From positions 35,085,680-35,149,679 of the forward strand of contig NC_087071.1 of assembly GCF_963678635.1 (NCBI RefSeq): 64,000 nucleotides of DNA, given 5' to 3'. Each line of letters opens with the position of its first letter. Within the stretch, counting starts at the first letter, position 1. Position numbers and translations under genes: made by a program. Shown piece by piece: positions 11,538 through 22,734 of the stretch. The notes below the pieces were generated by a model. The model did not search any database. It saw only the letters and a list, made by a program, of their open reading frames with translations, and was not told the DNA's origin. The stretch is from Symsagittifera roscoffensis (lineage: Eukaryota; Xenacoelomorpha; Acoela; Convolutidae).

Positions 11538-11565
11538 AACAGAGTATAAATGCATACGAAAACAA

Positions 11566-11649
11566 GCACAGTTGGTCGAGTGGCCTAAGCTAACGCGGAT
11601 TATTTATGTGACATAACAGTTGACGTAGGTTCGGGTCCCCCACTTGCCC
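11566..11649 (+). pseudogene. Degenerate class-II tRNA-like sequence (Leu/Ser type)
   Basis: An A-box match, TGGTCGAGTGG (11573-11583), is followed 47 nt later by a B-box match, GGTTCGGGTCC (11628-11638). The whole is 84 nt, the length expected of a tRNA with a long variable arm. T8-G9 and the GAGTGGCCTAA D-loop resemble Leu/Ser tRNAs. The acceptor stem (gcacagt against acttgcc) pairs at only 4 of 7 positions, the T-stem has mismatches, and no clean anticodon loop can be drawn. It is therefore a tRNA pseudogene or a tRNA-derived promoter such as a SINE head. It lies directly against the BEL 3' end. Confidence 0.5.
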
Positions 11650-14600
11650 ATGTTTTAATATACTAAAAAGGGGGTTTATATCCTATTTTTACTGGTTTTT
11701 CGTTTCTAATTCGGTTCAGCCTTGATTAAGGCTGACCGCCAAAAAAAGCAATTTGTCTCAAGGACATTACCGACCGGTTCTTGTGGCTAGCGTGCGCCGA
11801 TTTGTACCGAAACAAACTGATTGATATTGAAGTTAAATGATGTTATGCTTGACCAAAAACATGATGAATTATTGAGTTGCCGAGAGTTTGTGCCGATAAA
11901 TACTCATTATAATTCAAGCATTCGACTTCATAATTTTTTACCAACTTACGGAGATTGAGCGCGCACAAGGGCAGACAGTCGAAAGCCTTCATAACCTAAA
12001 AAACAAACAATGGATCTTTTTACGGCCACAAATAATGTTCAATTTACCATTTGAAAAGCTGCAGAAAAAAGGGAAAAAGGGTTTGTTATGTTTTTACAGA
12101 TCAGTATACAAAATATCTGAGCTGTTTTAATAGCAGTTTATATTCCACCTGACAAAAAAAAACAATTTTTAAACTTGAATAATTTGTTTTGATTTTTCAT
12201 TCAAAATTATGGAACGAATAAAACCCCATAATGGCCATTATTTATTTTTCCTGAGCGATTATGGAAGTAATGCAGGGAAAGAAGGACGATTATGGCATAA
12301 TGTAGGGCGAAAACCCCATTATATGGCCATATATTTTGCGGAACCCCTGCAAATAACCCAAATCTGTTGCAACTGATCACAAGGCCTTTTCTGCCTAACG
12401 ACTAAACACAATTATCTGTAAACAAACACTTCCAGTTGGCTGTAGACATTTTTGTTGATTCTTTGATAAAGTAAAAAAAAGCACTGCTTTCCAGTCAGAG
12501 AGTTTCGCAGATATGTCATTGAGCAGTTAAATCACTTCTTGTATTAACAAGAACATCACTTAGATGAAATAGCGCGAAGAACAACAACATCATTCAAGAA
12601 ACTAGCATGTTGGACGAAAAGCAAAAGGCTAACAAAACTTTTGCTTGAAACAAATTTTCACAAAGACAAAAAGATTTTATAATCCCTTTGCACATCAAAA
12701 AAAAATATTATAAATGATTGATAACACGTTAATCCGAAAAATATAAAACAATGCATTAATTATAAAATTGCGATCCGCGAAAAATTGATTCGCATTTGAG
12801 AAAAATTGACCAAAAATTAGTTGCAGTCAGCGAAAGTTAATTGTTTAAAGGTTATCTGGTTTTTTGTCCGATATGAGCTAAAGTATTGAAGACCCCGTAA
12901 TTTTAAGGGTTTTGTCTTCAGATCAATCGAAACATATCACATCACTGCAAAGTCTTTCTAGGAAAAGAACGACCCGAGTGACAGTTTGAAAGAAGAATTC
13001 CTTCGTTTCAATATGTGTTACGCTATTCAACATAATTAATAGAAACAAGTTTTTGAGTTTGCCCCATGGACCTTTTGAATTAAATTAAGATGAAATTTAG
13101 ACGAATTTCTACCGCCGTGAGCCCGCGGTCCAGATGCTGGTTTCAATCGCGCTCATAGATGATTAGAAACCCGTTTTGCCTGAAAAACTCAGAATTATAC
13201 TCAAATCCAGCCAAAACAATTTCAGACCAGGAAAATTTTAGTGCAAATTTCTTAACAGAACAGACTCACGTATTGCTTTATATAAAAAAAACCAAATGAT
13301 AGAAAATAAAATGTTTTGGGATTCTTTTTAGTTCGCTTTTCTTCATGATTGATTTCGCCAGATAAATCATGAAGAAACTTGATGTGAGCATTCACTAGGT
13401 GCTCTAAATTAACGGCATAAGAGTAGTTTTTTTATGATTATTCAAAAGACAACAAACCATTATATCAACTATCCGCTGTGCAAGAAAATAGAGGCTTCGT
13501 TCTAGAAGAGTCGAAACATGGTGGGAGCACATTCAAAACCGGAGACAGCACAGTCGAAATATAAGGTTGATTAATTTGAAATTAAAGAGAGGCTTTTTTT
13601 TCTGATGTATACTAATCCAAAAAGCGGGTACCAAAAACCACGTTGTTTTTTAGATTGAAAGTGGAGCTAAGGGAGCGGGGATGAACTGGCTAAACTCTAA
13701 CTTTCAATCGAAGTGTCGGTGGTTCTATCCTACATGGCCCTTGCCTCCTTGCTTCGTGCACGTATATTTAAACTAGGATCACAACAGCTATTTGCCGTTA
13801 AGAGCTAAAAAGCTCGTATTTGTTTTTTCCCTACGTGATGAAAGAAGACGCACACCAAAGTTCTAAGTTTCAATTTCTTCAAAACTTTTGCAAAAAATTG
13901 GAGCTGAAATACTTTTTTACCCTAGAGATTTTTAATCAATGCTTCAAAACGGGCAAAAAAACTAAAAAAAAAACTTGAGAACAAACCAAGAACATATATT
14001 TTATCACATTCCATGAGAACCAAAAAACCAACTGTCAAGAAGCGAAATTTTAGAGGTAGAAAGTTTGTATTTACCTTGATAGTAAAAGAAATTTAGTTCA
14101 TATAAACTGAAGCTTTTTTGCTTTTAGTTCTGTTGTCTTTAAGCCCCATCTATATTATAATTTACTTTTTAATTTTATTTTTGACAATTTCTGAAAAATT
14201 TAATTAATTTTTGTAAGAATTCGATCAATTCGTGAACTGCAAAAAACTATGGCTTAGTTAGTGATTTTGCTCAGTGTTAAGTTTAACAAGACAAATCGTG
14301 GAAGAATATTTTCGGCAGTTATTGAATTAATCAAAAAAACTGATAAGCGAGAAAATTAGATTATTTTTCAGATAACTTTTCTCAATTGATTGAAAAAACC
14401 GAATTTGCTTTTTACTTCTTCAGCTTTTTAACGAGAGTCCCAACTATAGGGTACTCAACAGAGCATATCAATAGCTTATCGAAAAAATGACCTTATGATT
14501 ACAAATATTGAGGAAAGTTTCAACGAAAATGTTTCTTAATTTTAGTTTTTTTTCATACTTGGAACGATTCTGTACTAAAAATAGGGTGGGTGAAAAATTT

Positions 14601-15230
14601 TTTGCTACTTGCACTACGAGCGAAAATCCTGTACCTGGTTTTGTTACATTTTTGGGTAATTAGTACTGCGATCAAATTATGTTGGACTATTTCTCGGTAA
14701 CGAGCTGTTCTTAATCACTCTTGCCTGACAACATTTAGTTCTTTGATGAGAGCATTACTACATTTTGAGCAATACTACTTTTTGTCTTACTGCAAAAATA
14801 CTGCTGTCCAAACAGCTAAAAACTACAAAACCCCGCCAATCGAAGATTGGAAAAGAGTAATGAACGCAAAAAAATGGATGCGCCTTAAGCTTTTTGAGCT
14901 TCTAGAACAGCTTATGATTGGTGCGTTTTTGATAACATGAACCCAACTAGAGAAAACTGGAGCCAAATGTAAAGTTTTTATTTATTCCGCTCGCAATCTA
15001 CAGATTATTTTTTTTTCGCGCCATTTCACGTTCGTTTTACAGAATGTTATTTACGTATATTTCAGCTGATGAATTTCAATTGAACTTAAAAAGTGCATAA
15101 ATACCTAAGTGCATTCAAAATCCATCAACATGTATGAATGCACGTCTGTAGTTATTAGAGACTTTCAAGACTTTTCCTTAAAAAACAAACAAAAAAATTA
15201 GCAAGACTTATATGAGAGTCTTCACTACTT
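11650..15230. other. Gene-poor AT-rich stretch
   Basis: No gene recognised. At 12224-12345 two related blocks, ccccataatggccattat and ccccattatatggccatat, form local palindromic words. A 65-codon ATG-started frame at 14746-14940 has an ordinary composition for this DNA and no recognisable domain. The rest appears unique and non-coding. Confidence 0.45.
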
Positions 15231-16010
15231 TCATTACTCTTAACAATTGAACCACTGAAATTCAAAAATTTCCAATAAAAAATTCAGCTCTCTCATTTTA
15301 CTAAAACCCTTGTCGCAATTGTTTTACGTTTCGAAACGCTTCGTCAAAAGTCTCTTTCACAAAAAAAGCTTGCGATTGCTGAGGTATCGCTAAAACCATT
15401 TATGGGGCAATTAGGTCTCAAAACAGAGCGCTGAACGGTGCTCTCTCCCTTCGGATATTCTCGCGCACAATTTTAATATGTGTTTGTGGTTTTGTTAGCT
15501 AAAGCTCAGGGACAAATAATGCCTATGTTGTTGCCGTACCGAGCGATGCACGCGTTTTGAGCATTGAAAGTAAGTTTATTGACAATCGCTTAGTTTCGCA
15601 GGAATTTTCTAAAATTTTTGTCTCTGGATTCTGCGTTGTCCTGGTTCATTTGATTTCCTGCTCTGGCTAGACTACGGAAACCACTGATGGCTGCTAATTT
15701 CAGTGATTCTTAATAAAAAGCGTGGAATCCCGTACAATTTTGACTCACCAACTGCTCTAAGCTCTAAATGTCCGCGGATATAAGTTTTTGCTCGTTGAGT
15801 GTTACCCAACTTTCATTCGGCCGTGGAATCTGTTGCGGAAAGGAAAAAACAAGGTCCGAAGAATCCAAACTTTTGCCAAAGTAACCAGGTGTGTCATACT
15901 AATGCCGGGGTCATTCAAAAGTGCAAAAATACTAGAGTAAAGAAAACAAAAGGTTTGTTGAAGACTGCCTGGTATGAATTTTTTGTCAAATTATTTGGCA
16001 TTTTTTGATT
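15231..16010 (+). repeat. Direct repeat copy 1, gag nucleocapsid segment
   Basis: Matches 17028-17655. Over 15480-15690 the two are nearly identical (gttgttgccgtaccgagcga is shared), offset 1654 bp. Copy 1 carries about 130 extra bases at 15285-15415. The 3' half encodes degenerate tandem CCHC knuckles: CCGK-like at about 15832 and a CH..C/GHIQKC-like block at about 15890-15930 (tgtcatactaatgcc, cattcaaaagtgc). It is a retroelement gag remnant and is not translated intact. Confidence 0.75.
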
Positions 16011-16027
16011 CTGTACAATTGGAGACT

Positions 16028-16300
16028 CTTATTTATACTCGACTAACTTCGAATTCGTCTTGGTTAATACTAGCTTGATTTTGATGAAAGATAAAATGGT
16101 GTGTTACGCTAGTTAAGAAGCTTTGAATCGATTGATTTTTAATCTTTTGTCAACAGATAAAAACAATCAAAGTTTGGACTGTATTCGAAGTTATAAATTG
16201 GCAATTAAACCGCGAGGAAAACACAGTTACAATAACAAATGAGATTGCAGTCGCGTTTAACAGATAACACAAATCATCAACTTTTTGCGGGGCTCAGATA
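16028..16300 (+). repeat. LTR-like segment of the Gypsy family
   Basis: tttatactcgactaacttcg, ttcgtctt, gataaaat, acgctagt and aaaacacagttac occur in the same order as in 18340-18560 and in the 3' LTR from 24704. It follows directly after a gag zinc-knuckle block, so this copy has gag joined to LTR without pol. Confidence 0.6.
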
Positions 16301-16724
16301 GCGCAGATCTCGACCGAAAGTGTCAACAGTATTTGCCAAGGTTACTCAAAAGGAGGGAATAGTACAAGTAGAAATAACAAACTGGAATTTGACTGACCAT
16401 AACTTCTCAGAAACACAAATTGGACAAAAAAACTTGTACAAGGGTTGGTTATCGATGCTCCAACCTCTGGCGGTCTTAAGGAACCAAAAACTTTGGTAGA
16501 TGATAGGTATTGATAAGCTACATCATGAATTCTACCTTGAAACAAATTCGATTGTTGAACCGAAGTTATCAGCACTTGGGAAAAACACTCTTACAGGAAT
16601 ATAGGCAATTACCCAAAATTTGATCCCTAGTGAATGAAACCCAACCGGTGACTCCTTTCGGTGTTAATATCCAATTTCCGGGGAAAATTGATACCGGAAC
16701 TTTAAAATTGGAGAGCCGTGGAGC

Positions 16725-16907
16725 ATTTATCGGGCATGGATGAAACTTGTTGAGTAGGACACATATAAGGCCTTAAAAAGGTCACTGACCACTGTCTGAG
16801 GAAGTCTGGCCCCTTGTGCCAGGCATCACCAGGGGCCAAAGTTTCGCGGACAGTTTTAGATTCTCATGGGGGTCCTACTCAACAAATTTCATCCAAATTC
16901 GATAAAT
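16725..16907. repeat. Foldback with 36-nt imperfect inverted arms
   Basis: Arms 16725-16760 and 16872-16907 are each 36 nt and pair at 31 positions by eye; both contain ttgttgagtaggac on one strand or the other. Within the 111-nt loop a second stem is formed by tggcccc (16809) and ggggcca (16832). The left arm belongs to the retroelement leader, since a related stretch recurs at about 19094-19120 without the right arm. The structure may therefore be an inverted partial duplication inside the element and not an independent MITE. Confidence 0.7.
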
Positions 16908-17027
16908 AGTTCTTCAGTAGTAACAAAAAAAAAGACCTTTCGGCGTAAGGACTCAAAATTGCAAACACAAATGCCAGAGCGAGAAGCGGGAGAGGATCAA
17001 ACTGGTCGAATTCTGAACAAATTTGAT

Positions 17028-17655
17028 TCAGATACTCTTAAGAAACGAACGACTGAAATTCAAATTTTTCCAATAAAACAGAACGCTGAACGGTGCTTGC
17101 TCGCTTCGGAATTTCTCGCACACATTTTTAATATGTGTTTGTGGTTTTGTTAGCTAAAGCTCAGAGACAAATAATGCCTATGTTGTTGCCGTACCGAGCG
17201 ATGCACGCGTTTTGAGCATTGAAAGTAAGTTTATTGACAATCGCTTAGTTTCGCAGGAATTTTCTAAAATTTTTGTCTCTGGATTCTGCGTTGTCCTGGT
17301 TCATTTGGTTTCCTGCTCTGGCTAGACTGCGGAAACCACTGATGGTTGCTTTTTTCAGTGATTTTTAATATAAAGTGTGGAATCCTGTACAATTTTGACT
17401 CAGCAACTGCTCTACGCTCTAAATGTCGGTGGAGTCAAGTTTTTGCTTGTTTTGTGTTACCCAATTGTCAATCGGCTGTGGAATCTGTTGCGGAAAGAAA
17501 AAAAAAAGTCCAAAAAATCCAAACTTTTGCCAAAGTAACCAGGTGCGACATTCTAATGCCGGGGGCATTCAAAAGTGCAGAAATACTAGTTTAAAGAAAA
17601 CAAAAAATATGTTGAAGACTGCCTGGTATGAATTTTTTGTGGAAATATTTAGCTT
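17028..17655 (+). repeat. Direct repeat copy 2, gag nucleocapsid segment
   Basis: Second copy of 15231-16010. It contains the best-preserved knuckle region, read as CGICCGKKKKSPKN, then NFCQSNQV and GGIQKCRNT, at about 17478-17585. Missing histidine and cysteine positions show decay. The open frame at 17423-17707 is a by-product of this block. Confidence 0.7.
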
Positions 17656-18339
17656 TTTAAAACATCTGCGTCACGAGAAATCTCCGGCTAGCAGGTTAGC
17701 TTCTTGAGCTAGAGTATCCGAGTAGACGGCAGGAAAAATTACAAAGGTAACTGATACGCAAATAGACGAAGAATAACCTTCCCTCAGCTGAAAAATTACT
17801 AACTGAAAAAGCTAAGGTAGTGCTTAACAGTCTGGGCCCTTGATGCTGTGCGACACGGCAAACAGAAAAAGGCGCAAGCAGGAGATGACTTGTAGTGTAA
17901 ATAGTTCATAGATGACATATTTGTTGCGTCAGTGCAGGAAGTAACCCTGAATTTGAAAGTTTCAGTGGGGCGGTAGTACTCTTTCACTTTCTTGAACTGG
18001 CGAACAATACAGCCAGAGCGACAAGCGGGAGAGGATCAAACTCGTCGAATTCAGACTATTTTGCTTCAGCCAGTTTTCTAAACTCTACATTGTCTTAGTG
18101 TTATAAAATTTTTCGCTTGATTCCAAATCGACTTTTGTTTTGAAAATTCGTTGCGGAGAAAAGAAACAAAATCCTGCGTAGCCAATTTTTTGCATCAGTA
18201 AACAAGTGTGGCAGTTAAATGCCGGAACATTCAAAAGTGCAGAAGTATTTGAGTAACAAGGAACAAAAAAGCCCTTGAAGACTGCCTTATATGATTTAAT
18301 TGGAATTATTCAGCTTGTTTTACTTCTGTAAATTTGGAT

Positions 18340-18560
18340 ATATATTCGATTCACTTCTATTTCGTCTTAGATACTATTGTTTTGGATTTGATGTTTGATA
18401 AAATTGTATGATACGCTAGTCTAACAGCGCAGTGGAGTGGTTTTTTGCCTTAGATGAGCAAACAAAAACAAAAAATTGAGGATTTTTTGCAGTTATAATT
18501 TGAAAAAAAAAATGCTAGTAAAACACAGTTGCACTAGCATAAGAGATTACTGTCGTTTTT
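18340..18560 (+). repeat. LTR-like segment of the Gypsy family
   Basis: Aligns with 16028-16240 and 24710-24940 (attcgattcacttc, ttcgtcttagat, gataaaattg, acgctagt, cacagttgcactagcat). Preceded by a gag knuckle remnant (18150-18240) and followed by a leader-like block, 18830-19210, that also matches 16440-16980. Confidence 0.55.
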
Positions 18561-19399
18561 AAAAGAGCTTACAAATAACCAATCAGTTTGCGCAGCTCAC
18601 ATGATTCATACCTGGTCCAAAATTGACAAGACTGTTTGCAATAGTTATCCAAAAAGGAGTCAAAAGTGCAAGAACCGTAAAAAATCCTGATTTTGACTAA
18701 TGATAAATTATTAGAAAAAAACAATAGGACAAAAAAGATCCTATAAGACAGCTAATAGACCCTTCCGCGTCAATTGAGCATGTTTAGATTGAATTCGAAA
18801 GTGGAAGTTTTTGTTTCCAGGTCCAAAGCACCAGACTTCAGTTGACGATGTTCCAAACGCTGTTGGTTTTAATGAGACAAAGGTTTGGGACATGATAAGT
18901 ATTGACAGGGTACATCATGTATTAAAACTTCCACCGCATCCGACACTTGGACCGGAAATTTTTAACTCTGATAAAAAACATCACTTTACCCGCACTTCAA
19001 TAAAAAAAACGTGCTAAGTCACCTTGGTTATATGACGTTAAAAGATCTTTGACATCAATTCCGAAGCAAGATAACCTTGAACTATTAATCGTATATGGAT
19101 GAAATGTTTTTTTGAGTAGGAGCCACTTGAGACCCTAAGTTTATCCGAGGGAGCGTGACCGCTGGGTGACCAAAAAATTACCTTTTGGCGTAAGGGCCAA
19201 AAATTGCATAGAAAACCCAAGGAATACCACCGGCAGACGGCTTTTTCCCAACCCCAACCCTTTGAGATAGGATTCGTTCACCTTATTTGTATTTGAGGAT
19301 TTGTAGGTACGTTCATAACTAAAAGCGTAACTGAAATTCAAATAGACGAGATTAGGGGAAATTGTCTGGTAACCTACCCTCAGGCAGATGATTTAGTAG

Positions 19400-19850
19400 A
19401 TTAACAGGCTAGGATAGTGCTTAACGGGATGGGTGCTTCACAAAGTTACGAACGGGCAGGCCAAAATCAAGGAAGAAGTCAAATGCTTCCACTAACCGGC
19501 ATAAAGGAGGTTGCTGACAGATTTGGAACAACGGATTATGCCCATTCAGAGTCGAGCATCAGCCAGAGCCGACTTAAGGAGCCTCATGCAGGGCAAAAAA
19601 GGCGCCAGGTGATCTTAGAGGCAAATCAGAAATCTATGTGACATTGCAAAGAGAAACATGGGTGCGTAAGCGAGAGATGACTTGAATTGTGATGGCATAT
19701 ACGATGCGGCAGTGCAGGAAAAAATTCCACAGGCGGAGATTGAAAATTTCAGTTGAGCGTTAGTACGAGCTCCTTTTCTTGAACTGGCGTAAAAGACTAC
19801 CAGAGCAAAAAAGTGCGAGTTGATCAAACTGGTGAAAATCAGTACAATTT
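19400..19850 (+). pseudogene. Gypsy gag fragment
   Basis: Related to 20925-21330. Both contain gaagaagtc/gaaagaagtc, gctgacaga, catcagccaga, gacttaa-gagc, aaaaaaggc, acatgggtgcg and a tttcttgaa-tggc block in the same order. No frame stays open. The piece corresponds to the central Gag region and passes directly into a knuckle-like block at 19850-19970. Confidence 0.6.
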
Positions 19851-19959
19851 TGACTCACCAAGTATTCAAAACTCTACTTTTTCCGTGGATTGAAGATGTT
19901 TGCTCCTTGCTGAAAGAAGAAACAAGATCCTACGAAGCTTTTTTTTTGCCACAATAACC

Positions 19960-20715
19960 AGTAATTGAAACTCAAATAGAAATACGCAGCGGAAAGTTTA
20001 AGGACAGCCTGCCCTGATAGATCTACTATTATTTAGTAGGAGCGTTGTTGGTTCTCATTGTTTGTTATAGAAAAAGTTACACTTGGAAATTGGACAGTTG
20101 TTTATCGGAGTTAGAAAAAACAGATCGACTCTTATGAGGATAGTGATTCTCTCAAGTGATTTTCAGTAAGTTTGGTTGGTGATATCAGAAGGGTGACAGA
20201 TATTGATTGAGCTATCGAGAATAACAATAGTCTATAGATTTAGTTGGTGCTAAGGAAAAAACAAAGTTAAACTGCAATCAGACAAATGTGTTGATTAATC
20301 GCGGACTCTTTGCTTTCAGTTAGACATCTGGTCATATAAGGGCCTGGCTGAATTTTCTCTGGCCATGTAGGTTCTTTTGTATCAGGTTTTAAACTTGAAG
20401 ATATTTATTTTTCATGGATTTTTTTTCGCTATCATGAGTGCGAGCAATACAGCCACAAGAGCAGCAATAAAAAGCGGCAATTAACATAGTACAGTAAAGA
20501 ACCAACTTAACCCTTTAGGGGTTGTGGATAGTACTGAACCTTTGTTTCCCCGCAGAGTTCAGTATCAAAATGATCACTTTGCGGTGTGGTTAAGTAATAG
20601 AGAGAACGGATCTAGAAAAGCAATCCCCTATACCTTCATTGTCGCTCCTGGGATAATCCTATTCTGGATCGTGGTTGGCAAATAGGTGCTGTAGCTGAAT
20701 GAGACAATTTTGATG
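19960..20715 (+). repeat. 5' LTR-like segment of best-preserved Gypsy copy
   Basis: Collinear with 25250-25857. Shared words, in order, are gaaactcaaat, ggttctc, gagctatc, gataacaa/gaataacaa, caaatgtg, gattaat, gagcagcaataaaa, gagagaacgg, agcaatcccct and gaatgagaca. It ends just before the Gag start. The first part of the LTR is missing or displaced (compare 18340-18560), presumably by rearrangement. Confidence 0.6.
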
Positions 20716-21330
20716 AATAACGAAGAGCAAGCGTCTATGGAGGAGGCTGCAGTGGGAGCGGCGATTGCTCTCCATATGCAGCAAGGGTCATTTAGATTTG
20801 GAACGATACGGCCAGATCGTTTTCCTTAATGTAACATCCAGATTTGGCGGACTGGAGGAAACATTCGCGTGGGTTGAAGATGCCAATAGGAGGAAGATGG
20901 CTGCATACTTGCTTGAAGGGCTGAGCTCTGGACGAACTTCCGAGAAGGCCGGCCTAACTCAGGAAAGAAGTCTAAAGCTTCCCGGAGTCCACGCAAGGAA
21001 GAATGCTGACAGAACCGATCAACCCAATGATGCTGTTTCAGACGCGGTCATCAGCCAGATCTGACTTAAAGAGCATCACTCAGGGATAAAAAAGGCCCCA
21101 GATGGTTTTAGAGGCAACTTAGATTGCTATTTGACATGGCAAACTAAAACATGGGTGCGGAAGTGAGTTCTGATCTGAATTGTGAACAGATGATTGGTTG
21201 TATATACTTCTGTTCTGGAACTAATTCCACGAAAGGAGTTTGAAAGTTTCAGCGGTACGGTAGTATGGGCTCAGTTTCTTGAATTGGCCAACAAGACTGC
21301 TAGAGCGGCAAACGGAGACGATTCAACTAT
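20713..21330 (+). pseudogene. Gypsy gag N-terminal region, frameshifted
   Basis: An ATG at 20713 opens MNNEEQASMEEAAVGAAIAL and continues to RFGTIRPDRFP before a stop at about 20827. This acidic N-terminus is placed directly after the LTR, as expected for Gag. Downstream blocks (20925-21330) are the same gag middle seen at 19400-19850 but are spread over several frames. Confidence 0.65.
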
Positions 21331-22059
21331 GTTTGGGAAGTGCAGGGTGTAGCAAAACTCATGTCTGGCTCAATCAGATCTGGCGTGGAAATTGTTGTTG
21401 CTAGATGAGATGTAGCAGAGCTTAGATGAATACAGACGACTGCCGACCAAAGATTGGATGAACTGGCGTTGCAAATTGAGATGCAGAATTTGCGACACGA
21501 TGAACTGGCCGCTCAGTTGCAGTTGTAGAAATCGTGGCTCAACGGCCCTGTGACACAAATTCAATATCACGACGGCCTTAATACTGGCATCCCAAGTCCC
21601 CTGTGATTTTTTGATCTCAGTCTTATGAAGGCGCTCGCTATACGAGAAGACAATTGGGACACAGTGGAGCTGCTTCGATTGCTATCAGACAGATCATCTT
21701 GCGAAGGAATGACCCAATGCACGTCGAACCGTTTGATTAACCGAGGGCCGGGGCAGTAGAGAACCAGATCCGATGGTGCATCAGTCACGGCCGATTTCAA
21801 AAGACAGCAGAAAACGAGACGAGAAGCTACTGCAGTGAATCGCCCTAGGCAGTACGGCGATCCACATAATCCTCCAGATGAGTTGAGACAGTGTGAGACA
21901 ATAGCAGGACGTGAGCAGGTAATGTCACTTTTCCGTCAACTAATCCCGACATCGGTGGACAAGTGCATGTCGGCGATAAGTGTGCAGATGAAAACGGAGA
22001 CAAGCAACGAGTCTGCCGGTGTCTGTCATGTGACGGACCACAATATACGGGGAAGATGT
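21331..22059 (+). pseudogene. Gypsy gag C-terminal/linker remnant
   Basis: Coding-like composition and partial open frames continue (for example 21835-22107, with RQYGDPHNPPDELRQCE), but I do not recognise a specific domain. The position between gag middle and protease suggests linker or late gag. No complete zinc knuckle was found here. Confidence 0.4.
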
Positions 22060-22370
22060 GGTTCCTTGCGTGGGTGGAACTTTCATAGAGGTTCTATTGG
22101 ATACTGAAGCCACGACTAACCTGATTCGAAGTGAGGTACCTCGAATCTAAGAAACGAGCCAGAGAAACGTGCACACATGGGTCATTAGGAGACAGCAGAC
22201 GGAAGAGGGATGGATGGCGACGGGCCAATCACAAAAAGACTGAATTTAGGAGCGCCTGACTGTGACAAAGGGACGTTAGTGGCTTACGAGCTGAAAACCC
22301 AAATGATACTTGGGCTGCAATTAATGAAGGACTAAAGGTTCTCTGGACTTTAGTGTTGACAGTTTGTGAA
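22060..22370 (+). pseudogene. Gypsy retropepsin remnant with DTE in place of DTG
   Basis: The frame containing 22100-22102 reads GGTFIEVLLDTEATTNLIRS, the flap-side context of a retroviral-type aspartic protease (normally LDTGAT or LDSGAT). The Gly after Asp-Thr is Glu here. Further on, TLVAYELKTQMILGLQLMKD (about 22273-22333) matches the ILG-x-D/Q-L segment that closes the fold. Stops lie between the two, so the protease is dead. Confidence 0.65.
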
Positions 22371-22730
22371 CTGGCTTGATGGAAAGGTCTATTTTTCCGG
22401 TGCGGTATGTGACTCCCAAACTGGTTTAGCCTCCAGCAGGGTGAAGGATCACGAAGGAGAGGGTATCCACTGGGAACAAGCACCATCTGAGATAGCCTCA
22501 TTGCAGAAACAAGACAAAGTTTTCGCTCAAGTGTCCTATAGGGCGGAGTTATCCCACGAAAGGGGGGTAATGCCGTTGCTCGTGATGAACCTGAGAAAAC
22601 AGGCTATCCAGAACGGACCCGAAGTGCTGACATACTGATCTATTTGGAAAAAATGAGTTTAATTGGCAGAACGTTTTCGACAGTCTGCAATCAATGAAAT
22701 TGAGGTGGAGGACAACTCCCATTTGAGAAG
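22370..22730 (+). pseudogene. Post-protease segment; RT and RNase H apparently deleted
   Basis: A 90-codon frame (22366-22638) with NWLDGKVYFSGAVCDS has the appearance of the protease-RT linker. Within about 100 bp the sequence moves to the integrase zinc module. None of the RT motifs (such as a YxDD box) or RNase H motifs was found, implying a deletion of roughly 1.5 kb relative to a full Gypsy pol. Confidence 0.5.
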
Positions 22731-22734
22731 ACTC

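Larger units (their letters stand above)
5384..11565 (+). mobile_element. BEL/Pao LTR retrotransposon, decayed
   Basis: All BEL/Pao domains occur in canonical order on the plus strand: gag with a coiled coil and the DUF1759-type region, zinc knuckle, aspartic protease, reverse transcriptase, RNase H, integrase (zinc-binding, catalytic core) and the C-terminal pol domain. The single polyprotein frame is broken by several stops (5766, 6444, 6447, 6954, 7854, 8459, 9131) and frameshifts, so no autonomous copy is encoded. The internal region ends in a G16 tract. A roughly 45-bp stretch at each end (5384-5433 and 11516-11565) is related, consistent with the start of the two LTRs, but full-length LTRs are not recognisable. 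Part of the 5' LTR and leader is probably missing, because gag-like coding begins almost at once. Confidence 0.93.

Noticed and set aside
11820-13150. Possible second LTR or further BEL sequence after the 3' end
   Set aside because: I could find no matching sequence upstream of gag, so a long LTR cannot be supported.
13120-13170. B-box-like word ggtttcaatcgc near 13139
   Set aside because: The match to the Pol III B-box is poor and there is no A-box at a suitable distance.
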